Assembly: GCA_009667805.1 (NCBI GenBank)
Contig: CM019063.1
Span: forward strand, 54,916,881-54,980,880
DNA from: Leptobrachium leishanense
Lineage: Eukaryota; Chordata; Amphibia; Anura; Megophryidae
Direction: 5' to 3'
DNA: 64,000 bases
Part shown: positions 34,433 through 46,700 of the stretch, one piece after another
Numbering within the stretch: the stretch's first letter is position 1
Layout of the letters: each line of letters begins with the position of its first letter
The notes under the pieces: generated by a model
The model's database searches: none
What the model saw: the letters and a program-made list of their open reading frames with translations, nothing else
What the model was told of the DNA's origin: nothing
Program-made: the position numbers and the translations under genes

Positions 34433-35214
34433 ATAAGCTATAGACAAGAGCGCTTCTCCATGGGTTACTGATGGTCTTTAGTGAACAAAAGAAAAGCTAA
34501 ATGAAAAGCGAAAGTGAATGTTATGCTAAACGTGAAGAAATTAAGATTTGCTTCAATATAATTATACATTTTCAGAAGAAGAGGCTCCGGCTCTGACACT
34601 CGAGAGATCGGGGCCGTAAGTCGAGGCGATACTGTAAATAACATTTATTTCCTTTTTTCTGGTTTTGAGCCATTTCATACAGTGTCGCGCTGAAGAGCTA
34701 AAACAAGGAAACGAGGCCTAGGGGAAATCATTTGTGGATGGACAGGAAGCTGATCAAACGGTTGGCAGTGTGGGGTTGTTAGAAACAGAACATTCTCTAA
34801 TAATGCTAAAGATAAAAGTGATGGACCCGGAGGCCGGATTCTATTATTCTTTCTCTGTTTATTGCTGAACTAGAACTGGGCTGTAAAAATACCACTCCGG
34901 GCTTACAAATGACCTAAAAAGTGTCGATTCTCAAGTTTTTTTTTTAGCAGAATTATTTGGTGAATTGGTTTTCAAACGAAGGGTAAAATAACAAGAAAAA
35001 AAAGACAAAATGGTGGGTTTTATTTATAGCCTCACCAGAAACATTTCCACTTTGAGATTAAAAACATGACCTGGCTGGAGATACATCATACTTATATACA
35101 CATACAGAGAAACTGGTGTCGGTGTAAATTGAGATTCACGTTTATAATAACAAGGTTGTGCATTTGACTGACATTAAACATTGTAGTTGTAATATAATAT
35201 AGTGCTTACAAGGG
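34433..35214. other. Non-coding DNA, possibly unique
   Basis: I see no ORF with motifs and no repeat structure. It is a candidate for ordinary host intergenic sequence. Confidence 0.4.
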
Positions 35215-35745
35215 TTATGGTGGAGGAAAAAAAGTGAGATAAAAATCCTCCACGCTATAATTAGTTATGTTTATTGTTGCAGAAGCCACTTGCACATCAC
35301 AGCAATTCAAAGAATTGCATCCCAGAGCTCCTGTGCCACATTCCCCATATGCAGCAAGGAATTCTGGGTAGGATATGCAAATGACATCTGTCTCACTTTT
35401 TTGCACCCTGGGTCTGTTATTACACAGAACCCTAAAATCAATGCTATGTCACACTGTGGCTTTGTAGCAGAGATAAGGTTATGCAACTGGTCAAAGCCAC
35501 TCCTAGGTCAGCGCTGTTTCAGGTTTGTTGGACCCTCAACAAACCCGAAACAGTGCTGTCCTAGTAGTGGCTTTGACGTGTTGCATAAACCTTATCTCTG
35601 CAAGAAAGCCACAGATGTAATTTGCATATCCTACCCAGAATTCCTTGCTGCATATGGGGAATGTGGCACAGGGGCTCTGGGATGCAATTCTTTGAATTGC
35701 TGTGATGTGCAAGTCGCTTCTGCAATAATAAACATAAAATAATAT
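35215..35745. repeat. Large palindrome built from a Penelope-like arm
   Basis: Arms of about 230 bp, 35275-35528 and 35532-35735, are inverted copies around the centre GTTGGACCCTCAAC. Each arm contains CATTCCCCATATGCAGCAA and TTTGCATATCCTACCC or their inverse, the family seen at 8327-8860. On either strand leaving the centre one reads CCGAAACAGTGCTGTC, the 3' half of a hammerhead (GAAA, a four-pair stem III, GTC). The 5' half with CTGATGA is absent, so the palindrome joins two identical halves head to head. Confidence 0.7.
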
Positions 35746-36581
35746 AGTAGATACATGGCATTACCTGGTATTTTATATTTTCTTGTACTCACTTCTCATA
35801 AAGAATATGATGTGTGGTGGATTGGTATGTGGGATGGTTTGGGCCAAAAACCAGCTTGGGAAGGAAGAGGTGGAGCCCAAAGGAAAGGATCCCTGCATAT
35901 GGTGTACGGGAGGCTCTCAGTGGGTGGTTTTGGGTCAGCCATAGGTGTGCGTTGATATTCTGCAGATGAGTTTCTGGTGGGCTGTGAGCTAGGCTTTGGA
36001 ATTCAGCCTTGTGCCATGGCCTACTTGGCATCTGCCCGATCAGGGCCTGTTGATATGTCAGTGACTTTCCATTCACATGTGGACGATGTAAATCTTATGA
36101 AATGGATAAACTTATAAAATGTAATCTTATATTAAGAAAGCATTTTAATTTCACAAATGCTTTTGGCTGAACTGCTATTCCAAGTTGAGTGTTAATTTCT
36201 GTTACGACACGACTTGTACAGCTGCTCATCCAGATGGTGGGAAGGTCTAACCATCGCCAGGTTGGAAGTAAAGCACGAGATTCATGTTGTGGGGTATGTA
36301 ACTATTTTCATATGGTCCAGACAGGTCATTTCTTTGCTGCTGCTCCCAACACAATTTTTTTTATCACAAATGGGAATTTTGTTTGGTGGCGGTAGGACTA
36401 TTAACCCACCATTTTGTCTCATGGTTTTCAGCAACCAACTGGTGGGAACTAAGATCTAACCATCTCCTGTACCTGCCCAAAGTATTTAGTTTGATGCAAT
36501 TTGAACAGATCAGAGTGTTGCTGCAGGGTTAAGTGGCCAACATTGAGGATTGGCAATATCTCCAAATGTGTAGACCACTTA
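35746..36581. other. Non-coding DNA
   Basis: No gene or clear repeat boundary. Confidence 0.4.
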
Positions 36582-36728
36582 CAGGGTTATTCAGAGAGCA
36601 CCAAAATCTCACTGCCATTTTGTTGCTCTCTGATTCGCCGCACTTTGGCGAGTCCGATTCGCTGACCCTGTGTGAATTCAGCATTCACTGCAGGGTCCCC
36701 GAAGTGTGGCGAATCGGCTTTTAACATG
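36582..36728. mobile_element. Left-end fragment of a 0.9-kb CAGGG-family element
   Basis: It begins CAGGGTTATTCAGAGAGCAC and continues with GC-rich subterminal repeats (GATTCGC, GCGAATC) but ends abruptly near 36728. Confidence 0.7.
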
Positions 36729-36867
36729 TCACAATGGTGGGTCATGTAGATACATTGTAGCACAAAGCGGCAGAATGAGTTATACAATGTAGTAAGTTTT
36801 TGAAATGATGTAAAAATATACGGACATTGGATGTAGCAGGTACAAGTCCAGTACATATATAAATATA

Positions 36868-37575
36868 TACAAGGGGTGGTCCAAAAGTAAGGATAAAATC
36901 AATGAAATAATGATGCTAACTCAAATTAGTTTTTCCGAAGAAAGCTTGCTTATTTATCATTTCACAACCTAATCGCCACCAATCTCCACACCTTATTTCA
37001 ATAGGTGCACCCACTTCTCAAAACACCCCCGAAAGTCATCTTCTGCCAACCTACCTTCATCTCCAGTGACAATCTGCTTGAAGTTGTCAGACTTCCAATC
37101 TTCGAACGTGACAAGGAACTGTTTGGCAAACTCATCTCGACCAGGTTTTTGTTCTGTGTTCAACAAATGAGGAACCCATTGGCCCACTTCTTGGTGAAGT
37201 ACAATTCCGCATAAAGAATCCTCACCATGCCTGTTGTTGGAATGTCAAACTCTTCCACAAGCTTTTTCAGAAATTCCTTCCCCGTGGCGACCATGGTCAC
37301 ATCTGTGGGCATCTCCCTTTCACAAACATCAAAATGTTCAGACTTGAATCTGCTAAACCACTTATGGACCTTCTGGAGACTTGAGGCTAAATCACCAAGA
37401 TGGGTTTTGAGTTCTTCAAAGCACTGTTTTGCAGAGAAACCACAATTAAATTAGTAGAGGAATTCTATGCGACGACCACCACTACTTTTTGAGTCAATTC
37501 GTGTCTCCATGATCGTCTGTGGGGATATCAATCTTTTTGATATTAGTATTAGAAGGATTAGAGTTTCTTTGAAAA
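36868..37575 (-). pseudogene. Mariner transposase relic with a large internal deletion
   Basis: The minus strand reads a start METRIDSKSS, a helix-turn-helix with VHKWFSRFKSEHFD, then VEEFDIPTTGMVRIL, WVPHLLNTEQK and DNFKQIVTGDE, where the aspartate of TGDE is the first catalytic residue of mariner-type enzymes. Directly after it comes EDDFRGCFEKWVHLLK, which corresponds to the extreme C-terminus of the family. The middle with the other two catalytic residues is deleted. Several frame breaks are present as well. The outer GGTCCAAAAGTAAGG near 36876 is probably part of one inverted repeat. It cannot be active. Confidence 0.75.
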
Positions 37576-38373
37576 ATCTTGAGTTACCATCATTATTTAA
37601 TTGATTTTGACCCTATTCTTGCCCCCTCCCCCCTCATTTATACAACAAGAAAAAATGAATATACCAAGATATATTGTGTCAAACTGAAATATGGGTAATT
37701 GTTTTCGGGAAAAATATCGTTACATTTCAATAGACATGTGACTTTTTATTTTTTTCTAAGTGCTCTTCATTTCAGCTTCTGAACTCAAGGTTACTGTACG
37801 AACAAGGATAATATTTACGTTAAGACATTGCCGAGAGAGAGAGAGGAATCTCCCGGCGGATTTCAACTCATGCGCCATAGATATGATTCTGATTACTGGG
37901 ATAATGGAAAAACAGCCCTTTCTTGGGAACATTCACCCCAGAATCTAATTAGTTGGAAAAGATAGTGAGGTGAAATATTCTTTTGCTGAGAAACAACTGT
38001 ACCGTCGTATAATTTGAAAATGTGATTTACGGTATCGCTGTCACGATTGCTTTATGGACAGTACAATTCTTTGCTATGTTGCGCTGCCCATGTTCTGAAT
38101 GCAAGGAAATTTAAGATGTCATCACTGTATTTAATTTTTAGCTGTTTAAAGCTACTCCTGCAAACGGTGACATCATCGCATCCATTCCAACAAACAATCC
38201 CTAACGAAACGAACCATTTAACCAAATCTGAAGCTTCTTGAGAAGCTCCTTGTCCCAGTTTTTGTGAAGCTCTGTATGATAACATTTTAGATAGTTAGAG
38301 TTCAATTTACTCACATTATCCAATACAGAGCGGGAAATCTGATTTTATATATACGTATATATATATATATATA
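37576..38373. other. Non-coding DNA
   Basis: It is AT-rich, with no gene. A TA-repeat stretch at 38345-38375 borders the next element. Confidence 0.4.
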
Positions 38374-38439
38374 TACACTCATCATCCACAGCATTAAACC
38401 CCAAGTGAATCACACTGATTATACAGTTACAATGGCGCC

Positions 38440-39500
38440 TGTCACACAGTGGGATATATTGTCAAGGAGCGGGATATATTGTCACAGGGTGGGATATATT
38501 GTCATGGGGATATATTGTCACAGGGTGGGATATATTGTCACAGGGTGGGATTTATTGTCACAGGGTGGGATATATTGTCATGGGGATATATTGTCACAGG
38601 GTGGGATATATTGTCACAGGGTGGGATATATTGTCACGGGTGGGATGTACTGTCACGGGGTGAGATATAGCGTTAGGGGGTGGGTTATATTGTCACGGGG
38701 TGGGATATATTGTCACAGGGCGCGATATATTGTCATGGGGATATATTGTCACAGGGTGGGATATATTGTCATGGGTGGGATGTACTGTCACGGGGTGAGA
38801 TATAGCGTTAGGGGGTGGGTTATATTGTCACGGGGTGGGATATATTGTCACAGGGCAGGATATATTGTCACAGGGTGGGATATATTGTCATGGGGATATA
38901 TTGTCACCGGGTGGGATACATTGTCACAGGGTGGGATATATTATCACAGCGTGGGATATATTCTCATGGGGTGGGATATATTGTCACAGGATGGGATATA
39001 TTGTCACAGGGTGGGATATATTGTCACAGGGTGGGATATATTATCACAGGATGGGATATATTGTCACGGTGTTGGATATATTGTCACCGGGTGGGATATA
39101 TTGTCACAGGGTGGGATATATTATTACAGGGTGGGATATATTGTCACGGTGTGGGATATATTGTCACCGGGTGGGATATATTGTCACAGGGTGGGATATA
39201 TTATCACAGGGCGGGATATATTGTCACAGGGTGGGATATATTGTCATGGGAATATATTGTCACAGGGTGGGATATATTGTCATGGAGCGGAATATATTGT
39301 CACAGGATGGGATATATTATCACAGGGTGGGAGATATTGTCACGGGGTGGGATATATTGTCACAGGATGGGATATATTGTCACAGGGTAGGATATATTGT
39401 CACGGTGTGGGATATATTGTCAGGGGGTGGGTTATATTGTCACGGTGTGGGATATATTGTCACGGGGTGGGATATACTGTCGTGGGGTGGGATATATTTG
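38440..39500 (+). repeat. Minisatellite, 20-bp unit, about 52 copies
   Basis: The unit is GGGATATATTGTCACAGGGT with point variants (CATGGGG, CACGGTG, TTATCAC). Because 20 is not a multiple of three and no frame of the unit contains a stop, all three plus-strand frames are open, giving chance frames of up to 385 codons with a 20-residue period such as GIYCHRVGYIVTGWDILSQG. These are not genes. Some blocks are repeated as groups, for example 38638-38700 and 38768-38830. Confidence 0.95.
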
Positions 39501-39893
39501 GAGCAAGTGAACAGTCAGTTCTTGAATTTCATGTGTCAGCAGCAGGAAATATGGGCCAATAGATCTGAGTGACTGTGACACGGGACAAATAGTGACGGCC
39601 AGACGACTGGGTCACTTCATCTCCAAAATGGCAAGTCTTGTGGGGTGTTCCTGGTATGCAGGGGTTAGAGTCATGGGTGCCCAAGGCTTATTGAGTAATG
39701 TAGGGAAGGGAATACAGACGATCTACTGTAGCTCAAATTGCTGAAAACATAATGCTGGCCATGATAGAAAGGTGTCAGCACATGTGCTACCTACCTAGAG
39801 TTTGAGGCTGAACATGTACACCCCTCCATGGCTATGGTTTTCCCTTGATGGCAGTTTCCTCTTTCAGCAGGATAATGCACCATGGCACTTTGC

Positions 39894-40535
39894 CAGAGGC
39901 GTAACTAGAAACCTCAGGGCCCAGGTGCAGGAACCATGACGGGGCCCCCCACCCTAGGCAAAAACATATATTGTCCCCCCCTCCAGTCAACATGCATTGG
40001 GCCTCTCCAGGTCCACAATGTTGACTCATTTGTTGACAATCAGTGTCCCATTTTTTCCAGGTCCACTATGACCTCTTCAGTCCATCTCAATTTTAATGTA
40101 ATGTGCACTATTTGTATCTCACAGAGCACCACAGCAATAAATCTCCCAGTAATTTGCGGTGTGTATGAGCTTATCACATAAATCCACAGCAATAAACCGC
40201 ACAGTAATGTGCTCTGTATATGAACGTATCACAGCTCCACAGAATTAAAACTAATTCACAGTAACGTGCACTGTGTAGGAAGGTATCACAGAGCTCCACA
40301 GCAATAAAACTCACAGTAATGTGCAGTGTGTATCAGTGTAAATCACAGAGTTCCACAGCAACAAAACTCACAGTACTATGTGGTGTGTATGAGTGTATCA
40401 CAGATCTCCAAAGTAAAACTCACAAATAAGAATAAAATAAACTTAAAAAAGAATTATAGATATAAAATATAGGCAGGCAAGTGTGGGACCCCAGGTGCGG
40501 TGGCACTCTCTGCACCCCTGGTAGTTACGCCCCTG
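39894..40535. mobile_element. hAT-type MITE, CAGRGGCGTAAC family (642 bp)
   Basis: Inverted ends CAGAGGCGTAACTAG and GTTACGCCCCTG are flanked by the exact 8-bp duplication CACTTTGC at 39886-39893 and 40536-40543. The interior holds four loosely repeated units of about 85 bp (CACAGAGCTCCACAGCAATAA, then CACAGTAATGTGC). It has no transposase. It interrupts the Tc1 gene fragment, which reads across once the insertion and one duplication copy are removed. Confidence 0.9.
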
Positions 40536-40600
40536 CACTTTGCAAAAACTGCTCTGAAATGGTTTGAGGAACGTGACAAAGAATTCAAAGTTTTGCAGGA

Positions 40601-41040
40601 GCTCTGATCGAGATGCGAACCTGCTCTTCCACAATTGTAGAGCACAATTGTAAGCCATTCTTATTGGAATTCCAACTTGCTCCTCCATGGTTTTAGTGGA
40701 GGAACGTGCCTGTCAGGAGGTCTGATCGTCATGCAAACCTGATTCTCCATGGTTTTATTGGAGGAACGTGCCTGTCAGAAGTTCTGATCGGGATGCAAAC
40801 CTGATTCTCCATGGTTATAGAGCAGAGATGTCACCTCTAGGCTACCCAGCTGATAGTGTGTGGTGGGCGAGGACCTATCTTTAGGTGTCTTGCCCATGGA
40901 CACTTTCTGTAGAGGGGGTGCTCTGACCAAGATTCAATCCTGCACCTCCACTGTTGTAGAGCAGTGACACAGATTTTGGATTGGAATGCGGTATGAGGAT
41001 TCATTGTTGTGATACCTCTTTTGTCGTGTGTTTTTGAATA
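40601..41040. repeat. Short local tandem repeats
   Basis: A unit of about 66 bp containing TGGAGGAACGTGCCTGTCAG and TCTGATCG is present two to three times between 40600 and 40815. The rest, up to the satellite, has no recognised content. Confidence 0.55.
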
Positions 41041-41816
41041 ATTTTTGTATTTTCCTGCATACTGTGTTACACTGTCACGCAGCCTCATAGCACTAATTCT
41101 TGTATTTTCCTGCATACTGTGTTACACTGTCACGCAGCCTCATAGCACTAATTCTTGTATTTTCCTGCATTCTGTGTTACACTGTCACGCAGCCTCATAG
41201 CACTAATTCTTGTATTTTCCTGCATTCTGTGTTACACTGTCACGCAGCCTCATAGCACTAATTCTTGTATTGTCCTGCATTCTGTGTTACACTGTCACGC
41301 AGCCTCATAGCACTAATTCTTGTATTTTCCTGCATTCTGTGTTACACTGTCACGCACCCTCATAGCACTAATTCTTGTATTTCCCTGCATACTGTGTTAC
41401 ACTGTCACGCAGCCTCATAGCACTAATTCTTGTATTTTCCTGCATTCTGTGTTACACTGTCACGCAGCCTCATAGCACTAATTCTTGTATTTTCCTGCAT
41501 TCTGTGTTACACTGTCACGCAGCCTCATAGCACTAATTCTTGTATTTCCCTGCATTCTGTGTTACACTGTCACGCAGCCTCATAGCACTAATTCTTATAT
41601 TTTCCTGCATACTGTGTTACACTGTCATGCAGCCTCATAGCACTAATTCTTGTATTTTCCTGCATACTGTGTTACACTGTCACGCAGCCTCATAGCACTA
41701 ATTCTTGTATTTTCCTGCATTCTGTGTTACACTGTCACGCAGCCTCATAGCACTAATTCTTGTATTTTCCTGCATTCTGTGTTACACTGTCACGCAGCCT
41801 CATAGCACTAATTCTT
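41041..41816. repeat. 55-bp satellite array, left block
   Basis: About 14 units of a 55-bp repeat containing TTCTTGTATTTTCCTGCATT, CTGTGTTACACTGTCACGCA and GCCTCATAGCACTAA. It is interrupted at the TSD of the ORF1-only LINE. Confidence 0.98.
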
Positions 41817-42305
41817 TTTTTTTTTTTTCACATTCAAAGTTTTTATTTTGAAAAAGTCAGCTTAACCATATATAAAGCATGGAACGGCCTCGCAGGGCCA
41901 TGAAACGTCAAAGAAAACGCATCAAGAGAAAACAAAGAAGTCATCTGAGAGAGACAGTCAGCAATACAACGGATTGAGATTTAACAGTATTTCTGCAACA
42001 ACAAAAAAAAAAAAAAAAAAAAGGGGGGGGGTAGAACCTGCACCAGGAATGCCCCAGAGCCGAAAAAATAAATTAAAGAATAATGGGGGTGGCAAAGGCC
42101 CATGTGTGTCCTTCCTGGCTCACTCCCGGGTGTCTAATGACTATGGGAGGCCATGGAAGTGTGTAGGACACTAGGGCAGGGCGTACGAGGGCCAAGTATA
42201 GTGGACAGAGCCATGGTGGCCACCACAGTGGCACGCCTCGAAACAGCCCTATGACGCCAAAAGAAGAGGGGGGGGAAGTGTGGAGCTGGTAGCAGTCCGG
42301 TGCGC

Positions 42306-42344
<39 letters not shown>

Positions 42345-43788
42345 GGCAGAAATCTCTATTAACGCCCAAGTCCAATAAAGTCCTCAGAGACAGCGCAAGG
42401 TGGCGGGGGGGGGAACAGAGACAGCTCGGGGGCAGCGGGAGTGGGACAGAACTATCCGGAAGAAGTGGACACTAGGGGAACGGGGAAAACTTATAACAGG
42501 GCCAAAGTAACGGCAACCGGGGGGGGGGGGGACCGGTCAACCCGGCTCTGATCGTTGGTCCCGAGGCATCACCGGTACCATTCCAAGCCCCAGTCTGGTC
42601 ACCACGGCTCGGGCTTCTTCTAGGGTCGTCGTTGCGAATGTCTCTCCTTCAACGGCTATCAGAAGGGCGCCCGAAGACCCCCAGCGATAACGAATCTCAT
42701 GCTGGCGGAGCAGGGTAGTAACCTCCTTGAAGCGTCTCCGGGCTGCGAGCAGCAGGAAAGGGACATCACGGAATATAGTTAGCTGGCTGGAGGCGTAGGT
42801 TATCTGGAAGGATGGCCCTACGGCCGACAGTATGCGGGCCTGTGTGGCCACATCCACCGCCACAACAATAATGTCCCGTGGTGCCTCAGCAGGAGCAGTA
42901 GCTGCTTTACGAATCCGTACAGCTGATACAACCGGGGCTCGGGGTGTACCTCCCACTGTCGGCAGAAGATGTAGCACCAGGCCACCACGTACCCCAACAG
43001 TCCATCGTCCGTCATGCTCTCGGGGACCCCCCGAAGCCGTAGGTTGCGCCGTCGATGCCGAGATTCAAGAGCCAGCACCGCCATATTAAGATGGTCAACC
43101 GTTTCTGGAGGTCTGTGACTCTGGTATCCATCATCACCTGAGCTTTCTCCACTTCGGCAGTTCGGACATCCACAGCTCCAATCCTGGACTGGAGGGTCTC
43201 CACTGCTGAACGGACCTCCTGCAAATCCTGACGCCAGAGGCCTCGGAACTCCCCCATCACCCTGTGCAGGTCATCCACTGTGAGTGGGGGTGCACCACCG
43301 ACCGCCGTTCGTCCGAGTCCAGTGTTGTAGCCAGGGGTTCCAAGTCCTCCTCTGAGAGAACCATAGCAGGCGGAGGCCTTGCCATGTCGGCGCCGCACAC
43401 CCGAGGCACTTCCCGCACAGAGCGACTGCCGGATGTCTTGGAGGTGAAGTCCCTCAGCCCCCGAGCATTTCCTCGTTTTTTCCCCGCCTGGCCAGGCATA
43501 GTTTCAGCAGGCAGGTGCGTGGTAAATCAGGGGAGTGTCCGCGTGTAGGCCGCAAGATGGCCGCCGTCCACTTGAGGTCGTCCAGTAAGGTAGCTCCCCG
43601 TCCCGTCCTAACCCACTCCTCAGGCCCCAAAGTCAACCCGCCGCTGCCCGGGGTGTTCCCCCAGCTGGTCCAGGAGAGCTCGCCAAAAAAAAGAGTCCGC
43701 AGGGTGGGCACGGTGCCCTATATCAGATGGCGTTGCGGGGAGCTCGTACAAATGGCGACCGCTCTTCCTTGCTTCCAGACACGCCCCC
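41817..43788 (-). mobile_element. ORF1-only non-LTR retrotransposon (half-LINE), 1.97 kb
   Basis: The element is flanked by the exact 12-bp duplication GCACTAATTCTT (41805-41816 and 43789-43800), whose sequence belongs to the satellite. On the minus strand it has a GC-rich 5' leader of about 290 bp, an L1/Tx1-type ORF1, a 3' region of about 700 bp with internal A and C runs, an AATAAAA signal near 41840 and a terminal poly(A). There is no trace of ORF2 (endonuclease or reverse transcriptase). A 5'-complete leader, poly(A) tail and long duplication fit target-primed reverse transcription supplied by another LINE. Mammalian HAL1 elements have the same design. Confidence 0.8.
42537..43499 (-). 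pseudogene. L1/Tx1-type ORF1 protein, frameshifted
   Basis: Reading from the ATG at 43499, a basic N-terminus (MPGQAGKKRGNARG) leads, through a frame change near 43260-43300, to a coiled-coil segment (LWRQDLQEVRSAVETLQSRI, then VTDLQKRL). After a second change near 43080 comes the start of an RRM (LESRHRRRNLRLRGVPES). A third change near 42970 leads to the rest of the RRM and the C-terminal domain (APRDIIVV, and LRQHEIRYRWG). This coiled coil, RRM and CTD order is that of LINE-1 ORF1p, a trimeric RNA-binding chaperone of the LINE ribonucleoprotein. The frame changes make this copy inactive. Confidence 0.8.
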
Positions 43789-46700
43789 GCACTAATTCTT
43801 ATATTTTCCTGCATACTGTGTTACACTGTCATGCAGCCTCATAGCACTAATTCTTGTATTTTCCTGCATACTGTGTTACACTGTCACGCAGCCTCATAGC
43901 ACTAATTTTTGTATTTTCCTGCATTCTGTGTTACACTGTCACGCAGCCTCAAGCACTAATTCTTGTATTTTCCTGCATTCTGTGTTACACTGTCACGCAG
44001 CCTCATAGCACTAATTCTTGTACTTTCAAGCATTCTGTGTTACACTGTCACACAGCCTCATAGCACTAATTCTTGTATTTTCCTGCATTCTGTGTTACAC
44101 TGTCACGCAGCCTCATAGCACTAATTCTTGTATTTTCCTGCATTCTGTGTTACACTGTCACGCAGCCTCATAGCACTAATTCTTGTATTTTCCTGCATTC
44201 TGTGTTACACTGTCACGCAGCCTCATAGCACTAATTCTTGTATTTTCCTGCATTCTGTGTTACACTGTCACGCAGCCTCATAGCACTAATTCTTGTATTT
44301 TCCTACACTCTGTGTTACACTGTCACGCAGCCTCATAGCACTAATTCTTGTATTTTCCTGCGTTCTGTGTTACACTGTCACGCAGCCTCATAGCACTAAT
44401 TCTTGTATTTTCCTGCATTCTGTGTTACACAGTCACGCAGCCTCATAGCACTAATTCTTGTATTTTCCTGCATTCTGTGTTACACTGTCACGCAGCCTCA
44501 TAGCACTAATTCTTGTATTTTCCTGCATTCTGTGTTACACAGTCACGCAGCCTCATAGCACAAATTCTGTATTTTCCTGCATTCTGTGTTACACTGTCAC
44601 GCAGCCTCATAGCACTAATTCTTGTATTTTCTTGCATTCTGTGTTACACTTTCACGCAGCCTCATAGCACTAATTCTTGTATTTCCCTGCATTCTGTGTT
44701 ACACTTTCACGCAGCCTCATAGCACTAATTCTTGTATTTTCCTGCATTCTGTGTTACACTGTCACGCAGCCTCATAGCACTAATTCTTGTATTTTCCTGC
44801 ATTCTGTGTTACACAGTCACGCAGCCTCATAGCACTAATTCTTGTATTTTCCTGCATTCTGTGTTACACTGTCACGCAGCCTCATAGCACTAATTCTTGT
44901 ATTTTCCTGCATTCTGTGTTACACTGTCACGCAGCCTCATAGCACTAATTCTTGTATTTTCCTGCATTCTGTTGTTACACTGTCACGCAGCCTCATAGCA
45001 CTAATTCTTGTATTTTCCTGCATTCTGTGTTACACTGTCACGCAGCCTCATAGCACTAATTCTTGTATTTTCCTGCATTCTGTGTTACACTGTCACGGAG
45101 CCTCATAGCACTAATTCTTGTATTTTCCTGCATACTGTGTTACACTGTCACGCAGCCTCATAGCACTAATTCTTGTATTTTCCTGCATTCTGTGTTACAC
45201 TGTCACGGAGCCTCATAGCACTAATTCTTGTATTTTCCTGCATACTGTGTTACACTGTCACGCAGCCTCATAGCACTAATTCTTGTATTTTCCTGCATTC
45301 TGTGTTACACTGTCACGCAGCCTCATAGCACTAATTCTTGTATTTTCCTGCATTCTGTGTTACACTGTCACGCAGCCTCATAGCACTAATTCTTGTACTT
45401 TCAAGCATTCTGTGTTACACTGTCACACAGCCTCATAGCACTAATTCTTGTATTTTCCTGCATTCTGTGTTACACTGTCACGCAGCCTCATAGCACTAAT
45501 TCTTGTATTTTCCTGCATTCTGTGTTACACTGTCACGCAGCCTCATAGCACTAATTCTTGTATTTTCCTGCATTCTGTGTTACACTGTCACGCAGCCTCA
45601 TAGCACTAATTCTTGTATTTTCCTGCATTCTGTGTTACACTGTCACGCAGCCTCATAGCACTAATTCTTGTATTTTCCTGCATTCTGTGTTACACTGTCA
45701 CGCAGCCTCATAGCACTAATTCTTGTATTTTCCTGCATTCTGTGTTACACTGTCACGCAGCCTCATAGCACTAATTCTTGTATTTTCCTGCATTCTGTGT
45801 TACACTGTCACGCAGCCTCATAGCACTAATTCTTGTATTTTCCTGCATTCTGTGTTACACTGTCACGGAGCCTCATAGCACTAATCTTGTATTCCTGCAT
45901 ACTGTGTTACACTGTCACGCAGCCTCATAGCACTAATTCTTGTATTTTCCTGCATTCTGTGTTACACTGTCACGCAGCCTCATAGCACTAATTCTTGTAT
46001 TTTCCTGCATTCTGTGTTACACTGTCACGCAGCCTCATAGCACTAATTCTTGTACTTTCAAGCATTCTGTGTTACACTGTCACACAGCCTCATAGCACTA
46101 ATTCTTGTATTTTCCTGCATTCTGTGTTACACTGTCACGCAGCCTCATAGCACTAATTCTTGTATTTTCCTGCATTCTGTGTTACACTGTCACGCAGCCT
46201 CATAGCACTAATTCTTGTATTTTCCTGCATTCTGTGTTACACTGTCACGCAGCCTCATAGCACTAATTCTTGTATTTCCCTGCATTCTGTGTTACACTGT
46301 CACGCAGCCTCATAGCACTAATTCTATATTTTCCTGCATACTGTGTTACACTGTCACGCAGCCTCATAGCACTAATTCTTGTATTTTCCTGCATTCTGTG
46401 TTACACTGTCACGCAGCCTCATAGCACTAATTCTTGTATTTTCCTACATTCTGTGTTACACTGTCATGCAGCCTCATAGCACTAATTCTTGTATTTTCCT
46501 GCATTCTGTGTTACACTGTCACGCAGCCTCATAGCACTAATTCTTGTATTTTCCTGCATTCTGTGTTACACTGTCACGCAGCCTCATAGCACTAATTCTT
46601 GTATTTTCCTGCATTCTGTGTTACACTGTCACGCAGCCTCATAGCACTAATTCTTGTATTTTCCTGCATTCTGTGTTACACTGTCACGCAGCCTCATAGC

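Larger units (their letters stand above)
38374..40600 (+). mobile_element. Tc1-like element remnant with two internal expansions
   Basis: TACACTCATCATCCACA at 38374 is the left inverted repeat of a widespread Tc1 family. The transposon leader follows (about 38400-38460 and 39490-39560), then fragments of the transposase gene: AAATGGCAAGTCTTGTGGGG and GGGTGCCCAAGGCTTATTGA, later GCAGGATAATGCACCATGG and TTTGAGGAACGTGACAAAGA, equivalent to the QQDNAPCH and WFEEHDKEF regions. Large parts are deleted. A 20-bp minisatellite has expanded in the leader, and an hAT-type MITE has inserted in the gene at 39894-40535. The right end is lost. Confidence 0.75.

Noticed and set aside
35290..35742. 150-codon frame across the palindrome
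   Set aside because: The same residues appear twice because both arms encode them; there is no known domain and the structure is a palindromic repeat.
38405..39572. Overlapping open frames of 385, 245 and 191 codons encoding a 20-residue periodic protein
   Set aside because: The 20-bp unit contains no stop in any plus-strand frame, so all frames stay open by composition. There is no promoter, splice or domain evidence.
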